Below are positions 24,606 to 36,000 of a DNA stretch of 64,000 nucleotides, piece after piece (the stretch's first letter is position 1; every line of letters begins with the position of its first letter). The stretch lies in NCBI GenBank assembly GCA_023053545.1, contig JAKZAN010000004.1, positions 7,192,001-7,256,000 of the forward strand, written 5' to 3'. Under the pieces are notes generated by a model. That model worked only from the letters and a program-made list of their open reading frames with translations. It was not told the origin of the DNA and did no database searches. A program made the translations under genes and the position numbers. This stretch comes from Lepidurus packardi. Its lineage: Eukaryota > Arthropoda > Branchiopoda > Notostraca > Triopsidae.

Positions 24606-25355
24606 CGATAAAGACACAAAAATGGAAAATCCTGAACACACCCTCCCGATTATTGTTAGACTTTCAACTTTTTTAAAAGCGATAACCTACATTCACGTCC
24701 CGTATCTAATCTGAATACTCTTCTCAAGTATCCCTCGCAAACACGTTATGTCACGTGTGTACGTACACAGTGAACAAGAAAGAAGTTGTCCTCGATTGAC
24801 TACTTTTTGCTTTTTCCAAAACACTCCTTGCCGATATCTAGTTTCCGTATGAAGGTCAACACCAAGGCACAACCCTTTGCTCTCCCTGCTAATAACGCCA
24901 TGAAACATCATTAACCTCCAGCTAACTCTAACTCTCTATCTCCTCGCTTTCTTATTCTGAATATTAAATCGTCCTTTTCTGCTTTCCCCGAAAGGACTTT
25001 CCAAGGTCTCATTCTCGTACGAGGCAATTTATCCTTATCAACATCGAAAGAACAAAACAACTTACCAAGTCCGGGCACTTTTCCGAACCTTAGGCCGTTT
25101 AGTACCTTAGGCCGGTTAGTACCTTAGGCCTATCGAAAATCTGTTCAAATCCAGTTTTCTGCTAGAGAAAATGGTCCACAAAACGCCAACCGTTTTCCAA
25201 ACGTCGAAACGTCCTAACCGATGAACAAGCTACGTCCCTAGTACAGTATATTTACGAGCCCACGGAACAAGTTGCAAGTGTTTGCGCGTTCATCCTCGTT
25301 AAACAATAAGTTTTATTTTTTTCCAAGTGCTTCGCTTTTCGGGTTCCGCATTACC
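24606..25355. other. Intergenic region between the channel gene and phenylalanine hydroxylase
   Basis: AT-rich and without a recognisable gene. It contains a short imperfect tandem repeat (25087-25130) and presumably the phenylalanine hydroxylase promoter. No clear TATA box was identified. Confidence 0.5.
25087..25130. repeat. 17-bp tandem repeat, about 2.6 copies
   Basis: The unit ACCTTAGGCCGTTTAGT is repeated with one substitution in the second copy, followed by a partial third copy ACCTTAGGCC. It lies about 225 bp upstream of the hydroxylase start codon. Confidence 0.8.
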
Positions 25356-28300
25356 ATGGATAGCGATAAGTACACGACGGTGAGTAGCAAAACCCTGCAA
25401 ATTGCAAAATATGTCACGTATATATACATGCGGGGAATTTTTGTCCAACGAACTGTCCGTCCTTCCCGCTAAATGATACTTAAACCCCCCATTCTTTAAG
25501 TTTCGAATAAATAGAGGAAACGTAAATATAAAGAAGTATGTTGTTTTGGTGATTCCAAGGTGCCTTTCTGGGACCACGCGACTCTCAAGTGCTTTCGTGA
25601 CGTTGCTAGTATTTGTACTATGAAGACCAGCTTTGCAAATTTGAAGATAATCAACACCTGCTATCCAAAGGACACAACATAACAAGCCAAGTCAGATCAG
25701 AAGTCATTTGGTATTTAAGAGCCCGATTCCACACACGCTTCATTGCCAAAGTCGCGTACGTGCAACTCAGGTCCCAAATTAAGTGCCATTAGAAAGTTCA
25801 GCTTTGTCCTCCAACTTAAAGCCAGGGCTTTTTTAGAATTTAAATGTATTCCTTTTTTCTGCCATAGGCATGATAGTCCTAATAAACCGAAAAAAAATAA
25901 TCTAAAAAGCCTATTTGAGGCTGAAATTAGTTTTGCTACACCCCCGGCGTCCGTATTGTGGGGTATCAACCGCAGCAACAGGAGTCCTTTGTCGTAGAAG
26001 CGGTAAGATCAATCGAACCTTTTCGTTTCTTGCCGTCAAACTCAGAACGTGCTTACTTTTTCCGTTTGAATGGCCCACAGAAACTTTCAGTTTTGGGGGC
26101 ATTTTTCGATGATTGGACTCGATAAAGTTACTGTAATAAGCGGAAGAACAATCGGGTTTCATGACTCTTGGCAATTTTCAACCTGTGCAACAAAAAGTTT
26201 CCCACTCATTGCGTCAGTTTACGTCCACAATTCTGAGTAAAAACTTTGACAAAGGAAAAACGTCAGAAAACCCAGCCTTACGGGGGCTTGTTAGTTTTCG
26301 CTCTCACTCTCCGCCTCGTAATGTGTTCAGCCTTGTCTTGTCTTGACCGAGATAAATAAATGCTGCAGCTCCGTGATCTGAGCAAACAGACTCAGTGACA
26401 CAGCAGCCTCAGCAACAACAGTTGTCCTCATTTTTCTTTGCATAAAAAACTAATCTAGGTGCTAATCATGTCTGTATGTGGTAGTCCTAGCAATGGCGAA
26501 ATTCATGTGAGCTTGTGCTTATTACACTTACTACTTCCATTTATCCTTAGATTACAAAACCTTACAAATTTCCTTACTTTCTGTTAAAAAATTTAACACG
26601 CCTGTGCCGTAAACTTAGGATAATTAACGTATTCCAAATAATTAGTAATTAATTAACTAATTTTGAAAAACTGTCGAAAGTTAATCCCCCTACCGGTTTC
26701 TTAATTTATAATTGTATTTCTAATTATCCCGCTTTCAGTTTTAAATATTGACGGTGGATTTCTTTATTTCTTTGTCGTGATTTTTAATTTACGTTTTAGA
26801 CGCTAAGAAATCCGTAATTTTCTTCTTTAATTTTTTTTATTATATTTCAGCCTATACTGATGGAGGGCGGAAATTATATCATGGTGGGTCCTAACAAGAG
26901 CAAAAAGGAGACTTTTATTTTCAGCTTGAATGAAGAAGTGGGAGCCTTGGCTAAAGCATTGAAGATCTTCGAAGTAATTACCTTTTATCCCGTTTCTTTA
27001 AAAAAAATTATTAATCCTGCCTAAGCTTTAACACAAACTCTCTGTGAATTTCAGTCACATAAGGTGAATCTGGTGCATATCGAGTCGCGCCCTTCGAAGC
27101 GCAGCCCCGACCATTACGAATTCATTGTTGAAACCACTTCAACCAACGGTGACATCAATGGAGCTGTAGAGGAAATCAAGAACACGTCGTCTTACTTTGA
27201 AATTATTTCTCGAGACTATAAAAACTTAGGTAAACTGTAACTATTTAACAAGATTCCCGAATAGTCTTTGCTAAATTGAAATAATTATTAGTTTAGGTAA
27301 TTAATTCTCGAGCTAAATATTGAAAACGAAATTTCATTAGTAATTATCTACTTATTCGAAATTTAACTCTCACAGCTGAAAGTCTTCCCTGGTTTCCTGG
27401 CCGTATCAGCGATTTGGATCGTTTCGCCAACCAAATTTTGTCCTATGGAGCAGAATTGGACTCAGATCATCCTGGCTTTACTGATCCCATCTACCGCGCT
27501 CGTCGCAAGTATTTTGCGGATATTGCCTACCATTACAAGCAGTAATTTTGTGATTTTATAGATAATTTTTGCCATAATGCTCCTTTAGAAAGTTAGAGAA
27601 TGACTCATTTCCCCTATTATTAGTGGTCAGCCTATTCCCCATGTGGATTACACGCCGGAGGAAACCCAAACGTGGGGCAAAGTCTTTCGCAACTTGACGG
27701 ATCTGTTCGAGAAACACGCATGTCGCGAGTTTAACCATATCATTCCATTGCTGCAACAAAACTGCGGTTACACAGAGGATAATATCCCACAATTGCAAGA
27801 CGTTTCCGATTTTTTGCGAGGTAACAGATCCGGTACTTTCCTGTTCCTGCCAATTCTCGCTCTCGTGTCCTTTCTATGCTAATTTTCGCAATACTGTCAA
27901 TAATTTCAGTACTTTTAGTACTTTTCACATTTTATGCTGATTTTCGAAACAATTATTTTTACCGTGCAAGCTCCGCAATAACTTTCCTTTAATGTTTATT
28001 TTTCGAGATATTTTTCTAGTGTAAATTCTAACTATAGTATTCTAACTATTCTAACTACTTTTATGAAAGTGTTCAGCATGATTTTCTTTTAACGCAGTTT
28101 TTTTTATTATTATTTTCTTTTTCTGACAGACTGTACAGGTTTCACGTTGCGGCCAGTCGCAGGTTTGCTGTCGTCTCGTGACTTTTTGGCTGGACTGGCC
28201 TTCAGGGTATTCCATTCCACGCAATACATTCGCCATCCGAGCTGTCCCTTGTACACTCCGGAACCGGATGTATGCCACGAGTTGCTGGGTCACGTGCCCT

Positions 28301-28961
28301 TGTTTGCCGATCCACAATTTGCGCAATTTTCTCAGGAAATCGGATTGGCTTCCTTGGGCGCTCCTGATGAGTATATCGAAAAGTTGGCCACGGTACAAAA
28401 TTAAATTCCTTTTTTTTTTTACAATTCAGCCCAAGATTGTGAAGACATTTTTTTTTTGCTCGTTATTACAGTGCTATTGGTTTACGGTGGAGTTTGGGTT
28501 ATGTCGGCAAAATGGTGAGCTGAAAGCATTCGGGGCCGGACTGTTATCGTCCTTTGGAGAATTGGAGTATGCCATGTCAGATAAACCTGAATTGAGACCT
28601 TTTGACCCGCCCAAGACCGCCCTACAGAAGTATCCCATCACCGAGTACCAGCCCGTGTACTACGTAGCTGAAAGTTTCGAAGATGCGAAGGAAAAGATGA
28701 TGTAAGTAAACCTCACACTATGATCTGACTCATGCTATTAATCTGAGTAATTTGCAGGTTCATTTAAATATTTATGCGTTCTTTTGTTGTTGCAGAACTT
28801 ACGCGCAGACCATTCCGAGACCTTTTAGCGTGCGTTACAATCCATACACTCAAAACGTTGAGATTCTGAATTCCAAGCCCCAGATCACCAACTTACTGAA
28901 GGACGTGAATCGAGAGATTCAACGATTGGCTGATGCGCTAAGCAAAGTGGACAGTGTGTAG
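25356..28961 (+). CDS. Pah: Phenylalanine-4-hydroxylase (Henna type)
   Basis: Tetrahydrobiopterin- and iron-dependent cytosolic enzyme converting phenylalanine to tyrosine. Eight exons: 25356-25379, 26851-26973, 27055-27229, 27376-27541, 27624-27820, 28130-28392, 28472-28701 and 28796-28961. They sum to 1,344 nt, 447 residues (human PAH has 452). An N-terminal ACT regulatory domain ([21 protein letters not shown]) precedes the catalytic domain. The iron ligands are in [11 protein letters not shown] (His codons 28276-28278 and 28291-28293) and in SSFGELEYA (Glu at 28559-28561). GLLSSRDFL and [15 protein letters not shown] fit PAH rather than tryptophan hydroxylase. The C-terminus is a short tetramerisation helix ([17 protein letters not shown]). 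The first exon codes only eight residues (MDSDKYTT). It joins in phase, but it is short, so the start is less certain than the rest; an in-frame Met lies in exon 2 (ILMEGG). In some invertebrates this enzyme also hydroxylates tryptophan. Confidence 0.96.
25380..26850 (+). other. First intron of phenylalanine hydroxylase (1.47 kb)
   Basis: Donor GTGAGT at 25380 and acceptor ATATTTCAG ending at 26850. AT-rich, especially at 26560-26850. No exon is recognised inside. If the eight-codon first exon is wrong, this stretch is intergenic or 5' UTR instead. Confidence 0.55.
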
Positions 28962-29190
28962 ATAGAAACTTCCGTTTCCCCGGAATTTTACCTTTAGTGT
29001 ATCGTTAAACATGCTTTCATATGTAAAGTATCCTTTTGCGAACTTTTATAATTAGACATTTTCGTAGGCGTCTAAGGTTAAGGTTACCTCCTTCGTCGAA
29101 CAGAAAGCGAGATTTCATCTCCAGACCTGAGCGCTTTTTAAGCTTGGATACTTTTGTAATGTGGGTTTGGTTGGATTGGTTGAAGTGCTT

Positions 29191-29196
29191 AATAAA
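29191..29196 (+). terminator. Candidate polyadenylation signal of phenylalanine hydroxylase
   Basis: AATAAA lies 230 bp after the stop codon on the plus strand, before the convergent PIH1D1 gene. Confidence 0.6.
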
Positions 29197-29307
29197 ACGG
29201 ATATTTTACACTTACGGTTTCGATGTGCTCATGCATGTTTACTCCTGTACTGGGGCTAGCACAGTTATCATCTGAAATTAAGTATAACGAATTAAGTGGA
29301 ATTACAT

Positions 29308-29313
29308 TTTATT
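29308..29313 (-). terminator. PIH1D1 polyadenylation signal overlapping its stop codon
   Basis: On the minus strand the stop TAA is immediately part of TAATAAA, so an AATAAA hexamer overlaps the termination codon. If used, the 3' UTR would be only about 10-30 nt. Confidence 0.55.
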
Positions 29314-30571
29314 AGTTTACCTTTTGGATCCGGTTAAAAGCAGCTTTAGCGCGCGAAAAATCCATTGAGAAGGGCAAGGTGACGTTTGCATTACAGTTGG
29401 AAGCTTCTAACGTGACGTAATTTTGGCCCATACTGACATTCAAGCTTTTCATGTCCACCTAAGACGTCAAAACAGCATTAACAAGAAGAAAAAGAACGAT
29501 TTCATTTTTTTTACCCCATTTGGAAGCGTGAATTCTATAATGGTAAATGTGTGACCATCTTTACTTTGCGCTCTGGTAATCAAGTAAAAGGGAGATGCCT
29601 GTTTAGGCGTGTGACTTGCGAATAAGGTGGAATCTACCTCAGTGATCAGACCTTCTGAAGGGATTTCTCGACCTAATTGATCTGGTTTAGGGATTTCTTG
29701 AACAGGAGGCTTTTCCTCATTGTATCTTATTTGATGGGGTTTAATTGTGCCCATATGACGCCGGTTTTGCAACACAATCCAGCCTACACGAGAAAACAAT
29801 GCAAATAAAGGGAAAAAGTCTGAAAGTTAAGGTTCTAAATTACCATTTTTGTCTAGGAGAGCATTGTGTTTGTCTTCTAGACCTTCAATAGTGGCAGTGA
29901 TAACGAAGGTTTGAAAAATGAGGCTAGATGTAATTTTATCGAAGAATCTGGAATTGACAGCTACGTCATACGCTGTGCAGACCAAACCACCTAACATATG
30001 ACGAGAAAGGCGATCATTTAGAGACACGGAATAAAGCCTTAGGCCCAGGTAAAATTACTTTTGTCTTGCTCTTCGTGAGGTGCTCCAATAGACATGGGCA
30101 CGCGGTAGTTAGAGGGCTCATCTGACTCTAAAATGCGCGTAAGTTCTGATTCGCTAATGTCCATAGGCTCAGGCAGGACTGACGTGTGGCAGATGTTAAT
30201 GAATACTTTCTGTTTTGTCTTTAAATCATGGGTCTTGATGCAAATCCCTGTGTAAGATACAATAGTTAGAATGTAGCTTTATTAATTTTTTTAAACATTT
30301 ATAGAATTAAGCCTTTTACCTGGAATGGGGTGGACAGTTTTGACCAATTCTTTCTGATATGGAGCTGGACTTGCAAGAGATGAGCCTTCCATAGCTGCTG
30401 ACAGTAAAGTCTGGAACTCCTCTTCATCTTTCTACAAAGAAATATCTGTTAGTATAGAAGTTAACAGCAAGAACCTATGTTTCTTACATTGAAAAGGAGA
30501 TTCCTGTGAAATATGGATTCATCAACGTCTAGAAGGCTCCTGGACATCTTGTTGTTACTGGTTAAACCCAT
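29312..30571 (-). CDS. PIH1D1: PIH1 domain-containing protein 1 (R2TP complex adaptor)
   Basis: Subunit of the R2TP/HSP90 co-chaperone that assembles box C/D snoRNPs, RNA polymerase II and PIKK kinases. Six exons read on the minus strand: 30571-30488, 30431-30320, 30247-30059, 29990-29844, 29783-29515 and 29458-29312. They sum to 948 nt, 315 residues (human 290). The PIH domain is clear: GICIKTHD, KVFINICHTS, YRVPMSIGAPHEEQDK, CTAYDVAVNSRFF, and then EGLEDKHN. The C-terminal half ends in a CS-like beta-sandwich (NVSMGQNYVTLEASNCNANVTLP). The first ATG (30571) is followed by an in-frame second Met after seven residues, and either could be used. The gene is tail-to-tail with phenylalanine hydroxylase (351 bp between the stops). 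Confidence 0.93.
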
Positions 30572-32095
30572 GGCTATTGTAACCGATTCTTGTTTACATC
30601 GATATTCGGCAAACCGCATAATGCATAAAAGCGGATTCAGCGTTGTTGGAGGAGGTCCCTAGCGATCCGCAGCAAACGGTTCATTTTCCGTACAGTCAAT
30701 TGTTTGACTGCCACACCATGTTGTCTCCCGTCATTGCTTTTCGCTCCTTCAAGGTAGCATGTTGTGTACTTCTTAAGAAAACTTTCGAAATTTAGAGATC
30801 TAGCATAGTTCCCAGTTTCTTCGTTATTCTTTTTTTTTATAAAGATCGATCTGTAAGAAACGCTATCATGTCTTCCGTGTTGTTTGAAATTCAAAAGTAT
30901 TACGAGCTAATTTTATGTTAAAAAATAATAGTAGTACATGTAGCATATTCTGTTATTTTTGTGACCCCACTTATTTTTCATAGCCTTCAATACATTACTT
31001 GACTATTGTCACATTGACTTTGATTATTTTCTCTTGTTGTACACTACTACTGTAAATGTAAAAACTAATTGATGGGGTAATAAAAGGTGGTGTGGAATTT
31101 GCTTTCAGACTTAGTTTCAAATTTCAAGCCGTTAAGTAACCGACCAATCAAAGCTTTGCTTTCCTTCGCGCCTTTTCCCGTGCGCGACGGAAAAAACAAC
31201 GTAATTTGCAAGCGATTTGGTCGGTAGAAGTTCCATTCGCTGTGAACCCACATTTATTTCCTAAAATAACGTGAATATTCATGGAGTTTTATTAAGAGAA
31301 CACTTAATTACTAAGCGCGTTCATTTTGTATTCATTTGTGAGTTTTTTATTTAGTGTGTTTCCTGATTAACTGAACTCTGTTCATTCAAATTAACAAGTG
31401 TCCTACTTTGTCCAAGGAAGGGTTCTGCAAAGCGCATGGAAAGGGAATAGGACGTATGCCAAATAAAGGTTCGTATTTTCGCGTCACCAGTGGAGTTTTC
31501 TAAACTAGGCTAATGTTTATTTACCATCAGTGCGTGGTCTGCACGTCGTCATTAAGAGATTGGGATATTGGTAGTACACAGCACAAAAGAACTTTGCCAA
31601 TTAGAATCATCATCTTTCCATATTTAAGAGAAGCAAAAAAATAATAATAATAACCACTACGCTTGAAAATAAAACAACACTTTCACGTGAAGACCACGTA
31701 CAGATGGTAAATAAACATTAGCCTAGCTTAAAAGTAAGGTCCGCTGGTGGCGCCCTATAAGCGATTAAAGTACGAAGCTTAATTTGGCATCCCCCATGGT
31801 TAGCCCCTTAAAGAAAACTTAAGGAATTACGTAGTGTATGCATGAAATGGAATGAGCTAATTTTTTTCTGTATTCAGGGCGCTAGATCGAATAATGTATG
31901 TAACGAACTATCACCCCATTGTTATCTGGTTCTTGTGACGAAATAAAGAAGCGCAAAACGTGTTGAAAATCTTTCGTTGAAAATCGCTTTCCAAGCGACT
32001 GTACTCATGCATTGTATTCAAAAGTGTGGAAATATACAAGTAATAAAACAGCAAGTCATTTTAAAGGAGTTGGCATTTTAATTTCTCACAAAGAT
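30572..32095. other. Non-coding stretch between PIH1D1 and an unrecognised minus-strand gene
   Basis: Presumed PIH1D1 promoter followed by AT-rich sequence. It holds short AT-rich microsatellites such as (AAT)n near 31636-31655. No exon is recognised. Confidence 0.5.
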
Positions 32096-32101
32096 TTTAT
32101 T
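32096..32101 (-). terminator. Candidate polyadenylation signal for the unrecognised minus-strand gene
   Basis: On the minus strand AATAAA begins 12 nt after the TAA stop of the exon ending at 32114. The tight spacing is part of the reason to believe that exon is the real 3' end of a gene. Confidence 0.5.
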
Positions 32102-32113
32102 GTTTCCCACTAA

Positions 32114-32350
32114 TTAAAGTTCAGGATTAGTAGATCTATCGCTTGGTGCTTCGGCGGAAAAAAACGGCCGATTGCCACTGTCCTTGCTACGTCCACGTGG
32201 CCGGTTTCCACCTGCGACCACTTGACGCAACGATTCTTTGGGATCATGCTGGATGCTTTTGAAAATCATGCGACGGCGAGCATCGGATTCATGGGCAGCC
32301 TTGTACGGGATTTCGATAAACATAAATTCGGAATTATTTCTTGGTTCTTC
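32114..32350 (-). CDS. Last exon of an unrecognised gene (3' part)
   Basis: An open stretch on the minus strand encodes about 76 residues: FIEIPYKAAHESDARRR, MIFKSIQHDPKESLRQVV and a Gly/Arg/Ser-rich end (GGNRPRGRSKDSGNRP), closing with …STNPEL and TAA. Its GC-rich third positions match real exons nearby, and AATAAA follows 12 nt after the stop. I do not recognise the protein. The upstream boundary is unresolved: the frame is closed by TGA near 32357, and no strong polypyrimidine acceptor lies between. The overlapping plus-strand open frame (32222-32512) is hydrophobic in the way antisense of Lys/Arg-rich coding usually is. Confidence 0.45.
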   Translation of the reverse strand, partial: EEPRNNSEFMFIEIPYKAAHESDARRRMIFKSIQHDPKESLRQVVAGGNRPRGRSKDSGNRPFFSAEAPSDRSTNPEL

Positions 32351-32583
32351 TTGGTGTCAGCTCTCCGAGTCTGCGTGGTCTACATAGTTTCAACGTTTTG
32401 TCCAACGTCTGTGCTTTTGACGTTTGTTTCTTTGACAATGTGTGCATTTGTGTTTTGTCAGTTGTTTGAATCTTTGCTGAAACAGTGTAAAGAATCGGCA
32501 ATTAGAAAGTAATTCTTTGGATGTCCAAATGTAACAAGTGTTAAAATCTCAAGGCTTCATCCATGACATTTGAGATTAAGTAC

Positions 32584-32731
32584 ACGCATTCGAGTAACTC
32601 CAGGTTGATGTGCATATGGAACGGGATTCTTGCTCAGATGTGCGTTCATTTTGACGTGGAGCAGTGTGCCTTGCACGAAAAGTTCTTTGGCACGACCGCC
32701 AGATTGGGTGTCTAGTAAAGAGTGATGCCTC
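32584..32731 (-). CDS. Internal exon of the same unrecognised gene (candidate)
   Basis: On the minus strand the acceptor CCATTTAAG precedes an open stretch read as RHHSLLDTQSGGRAKELF, then VQGTLLHVKMNAHLSKNPVP and YAHQPGVTRMR. Possible donors are GTGTAC (end 32587) or GTACTT (end 32584). A second candidate exon starts after CTGTTTCAG (near 32480). In one frame it reads QRFKQLTKHKCTHCQRNKRQ, with a CxxC pair; in another it gives a 46-codon basic tail. I could not join these to the 3' exon without either in-frame TGA codons or a poor intron, so the model is incomplete. Confidence 0.4.
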
Positions 32732-32994
32732 CTTAAATGGGAAAAATGTTATAATATTTTACTCTTTTTTATTCTATATAGATGACAGCAATATTCTCGG
32801 AAATAGAATTTTCTAGCGCAGTGTATATACGTCAATTGAAATGTGCGTCTAGCTGTGAAATCTGATTATATTATTATTATTATACATTTTTATTACTATA
32901 ATGTTTTAACTTCAAGAATTGTCCAAAACACCATGCGTCGAAAGGACAATACATAAACGAAAAATTTTGATGCCACCGTTTTTATCCTATATAG

Positions 32995-33053
32995 AAAAAG
33001 AAAAATGTTGCGTGGTTTGACATGGACGCCAGAATGCAGGAGAAATTGCCCGG
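32995..33053 (+). other. Weak exon candidate on the plus strand
   Basis: An acceptor-like TATATAG is followed by an open stretch reading KKKNVAWFDMDARMQEKLPG and then a GTAACT donor. It is short and has no homology that I recognise. It could belong to a 5' exon of Blimp-1 or to nothing. Confidence 0.2.
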
Positions 33054-36000
33054 GTAACTGAACTCATTCTAGATTACATTTGCAAATAAATTTGGTTTCC
33101 CTATAGGCCTGTAGGGGAGACAGACAAGAGACAGGTAATCGTAAACATAATTGTCATGTAACTCGTCAGACCGAGCGCCTCGGGTTAACCTCCACAGGAA
33201 GGACCACAAACCAGGATGGAGTTTAGGCGTATGCCAACTCACTTTTACGTGAAACTGTAAAAGTTACTCGTTCGAGCACCGGTTTTACCCTATAGCCAGG
33301 CCATTGCTTCCTAGTCGAGGTTCCTTAGGCAAAGGGAACGGTAAATTTTCTAGAGCTAGCGGTTAACCCCCCGTAACAAAAGGTAGTATATATCTGATCT
33401 TTCAAATTCTCTTTCTAAGCAAAACCATAGACTGTATAAGAGCAGGTAGGCTCACGTTTTTCTGTAGCGGAGTTTTGTGGTTGGATGGAACTGGAAGTCA
33501 CTCGAGCTTGGCATAAACTTCTCTCACCCATGCTAAATAGTAGGAGAGGTTACTTTCGGTCGTTGGTCTAGTCACCTACAGTAGAAAGGGAAGGCTGTGT
33601 ATGCCTCCTCCCCCCCTCCTCTCTGAATTACACATCCCAATGAATCAAGTTCTCGAGAAGCGGCCTACCTTCTTTAAAAGACTACACTGCCCACACCATC
33701 CATCCACTTTGCTAAACAGGTCAAGTTTTTCTGTTTACTTGGATTCAAACACTCGAGGGTCCCGGGAAAAAGTTTCTCTTATGGTTGGTTTCTCCCTCCT
33801 TCCAGGAGTTATTTTGGCTATCGAACCTTTTTCCAGAACTTTTTCCAACCCCCATCCTTATACCCTACGAGAAGAGGGAAAGCTGTTTACAATTTCAAAC
33901 ATTGTCGACAATACCCTCCAACTAATTGCCGCCTTTTCCTAGTAAAATTCGCCTAATTCTCGTGTAGTCCCCGTTTGAGTATACCAGTAGCTGTCCCTTC
34001 CCGAATTCCACCCCCTCATGTTTTACAAAACATTTGTTGGGGTTATTTACAACGCTTGGAAATTCTGAACGTCAATTGTTCTTTTTATTGCAGTATCCCC
34101 TTAAAATATCACCCTGTATAATTTCCTGTTTTGATTATCTGATTAGTCGTCATCCACTCGTGCGTTGAAATCCGACATCAATCTCGTATTGTTATTCCAA
34201 GCATTGTTAAGATAACTACGCAGCGTTTACGGTAACAATGTTGTTTACGTATAAGAAATATTTTCATAAACGTGCACTATTTTTCTGGCGCTATAGTGTT
34301 ATAAATATACCCCTTGCTTCCCTTTTTGAATGCATAATGAATCTCCATCACCTCTTGCGTTAAATTTTTTTCGTTCCTAACTCTCAATTTTTCAAAATAT
34401 TTAAGCGCTTACGACCCTGCTATGTTTTTAACGACGTCTAAAGGCATTGTTGCCCAATTGTCTAGTATTTTTCCCTTTTTCATTCATTTTTGCGTTTAAA
34501 TCACCACGTTTTACACATGCAAGACAGAAATGAATTTAACATATTTGTTTTTACTAATAAGGAAGGCTATATTTGGTAGGCGGAAATTGGCAAGTGCATT
34601 TTTTGCCTTTCAGAACGCGAACCGGATTTCAGGATAGGTGACTTCTGGGAACAGTAGTGTTGTGGTATAGGTAAGTGGGACGTTGACCGGGAGTAGCCTT
34701 GCCTTAACCTTGGCATTGGGCGGTCCCGCTTCGTTTCCACTTTCCTTGCCTCTCTTGCAGCTGTATGCTTTGCGTTTGCTAGACAGGAAAAAGAAGCATT
34801 CGACCAGCTCTTTTTCCCCTTCCCCATACCAATCTACAGCCTTTTGAGCTCCTATACCTGGATTTGCCGCAGGTGCCGAGTACCGTTAACTAAGACTAAG
34901 AGTATATTTCCCCAGGTACATATATTTACAGGTGACGGGGAGGCGTGTCCTTCCCCCTTTTTTAAGGGGCTAGTCATATGTTAACAAAAAAGGAAACCAA
35001 ATAATCCGGACATCGAAGCATCTCTGCTATACGGTACCTGTTTTGGCTCCAAGGCCTTTTGGGGCAACGGGATCTTCTCCCCCGTGAGTATGTGCCATCG
35101 ACTGACTAAACACCTCATCCAGTGACTTTTTTTTTTCCTTTTCTTTTCTCCCTTTTTTAGGTGTAACGGGATTGCTGGGGCGGCTGTTGAAAGGAAGTCT
35201 GAAATGCTCTTGTGGAGCTGCAAAAAGCAGCAAATGCAACCGGATTTTGGTTTGATTCCGTTAGTTTGCGCATTTACCGTTGAAGGTGAGGCCATTGGTC
35301 TTCTCGCCTTCTTCAGGAGTTTACCTGGTCGAGATAAAGGTTAATTTGGTCTTGAAGCACGTGCAAGAGAAACCGTTCTGAAATAGAGCATTGTCCTGTT
35401 CATATTTGTTTAGACATTTGTGCGTGCTGGCTCATTATGAACTTCGCAACTACTTTAGAGATGTAATTAGCCGCAACTGGAAAGCAATAAGCTGAACTTG
35501 AACCGGAAAAAAATTATTTTAAGCTAGTTTTGTCATTTGAGGCCGTCTTAAAAAGGAGTTTAATTATATCCCAAGGGCGTTTTGAGTCGGTCAGAAGACT
35601 TAATAATGAGTGCCGTAATAATCTCTGAACAAGAAAATGTGCAAACCATGTCTTTGCTCCATAGCTGGGAGCATCTCAGAGGCAACAATGATTGCTTAGG
35701 TTACTCTCGGTCGTTGCCACACATCTTCCCACCTCCGCGTATGTTTTATATACCTTGTTAATATGTCAAGCATACAGCCAAAAGATACGGTAGTTGCTAA
35801 TTATGTACATATAATGTTAGCGAGAGACAAGGCTGTATACAAAAATAAAAGCGGGATGCTGGGGAAATCAGGAAAACAAAGAAGGGAAGTGACCATAGTG
35901 TCCTTAACGGCTCATTGTTTAACAGAATAATAGCAGTTATTTAGCATTGACCTTCGCCATTGTAGTATTTTCCTGCTACTCGACCGTGAATAGCTGCAAA

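Noticed and set aside
32300-32500. Reading the two in-frame TGA codons as selenocysteine
   Set aside because: The surrounding residues match no selenoprotein context I know and no obvious SECIS was seen; a missed intron or error is simpler. Kept only as a question in the findings.
32222-32512. Plus-strand hydrophobic open frame of 96 codons that could look like a multi-pass membrane protein
   Set aside because: It is antisense to a Lys/Arg-rich minus-strand coding stretch with better codon use and a nearby polyadenylation signal; hydrophobicity is the expected shadow.
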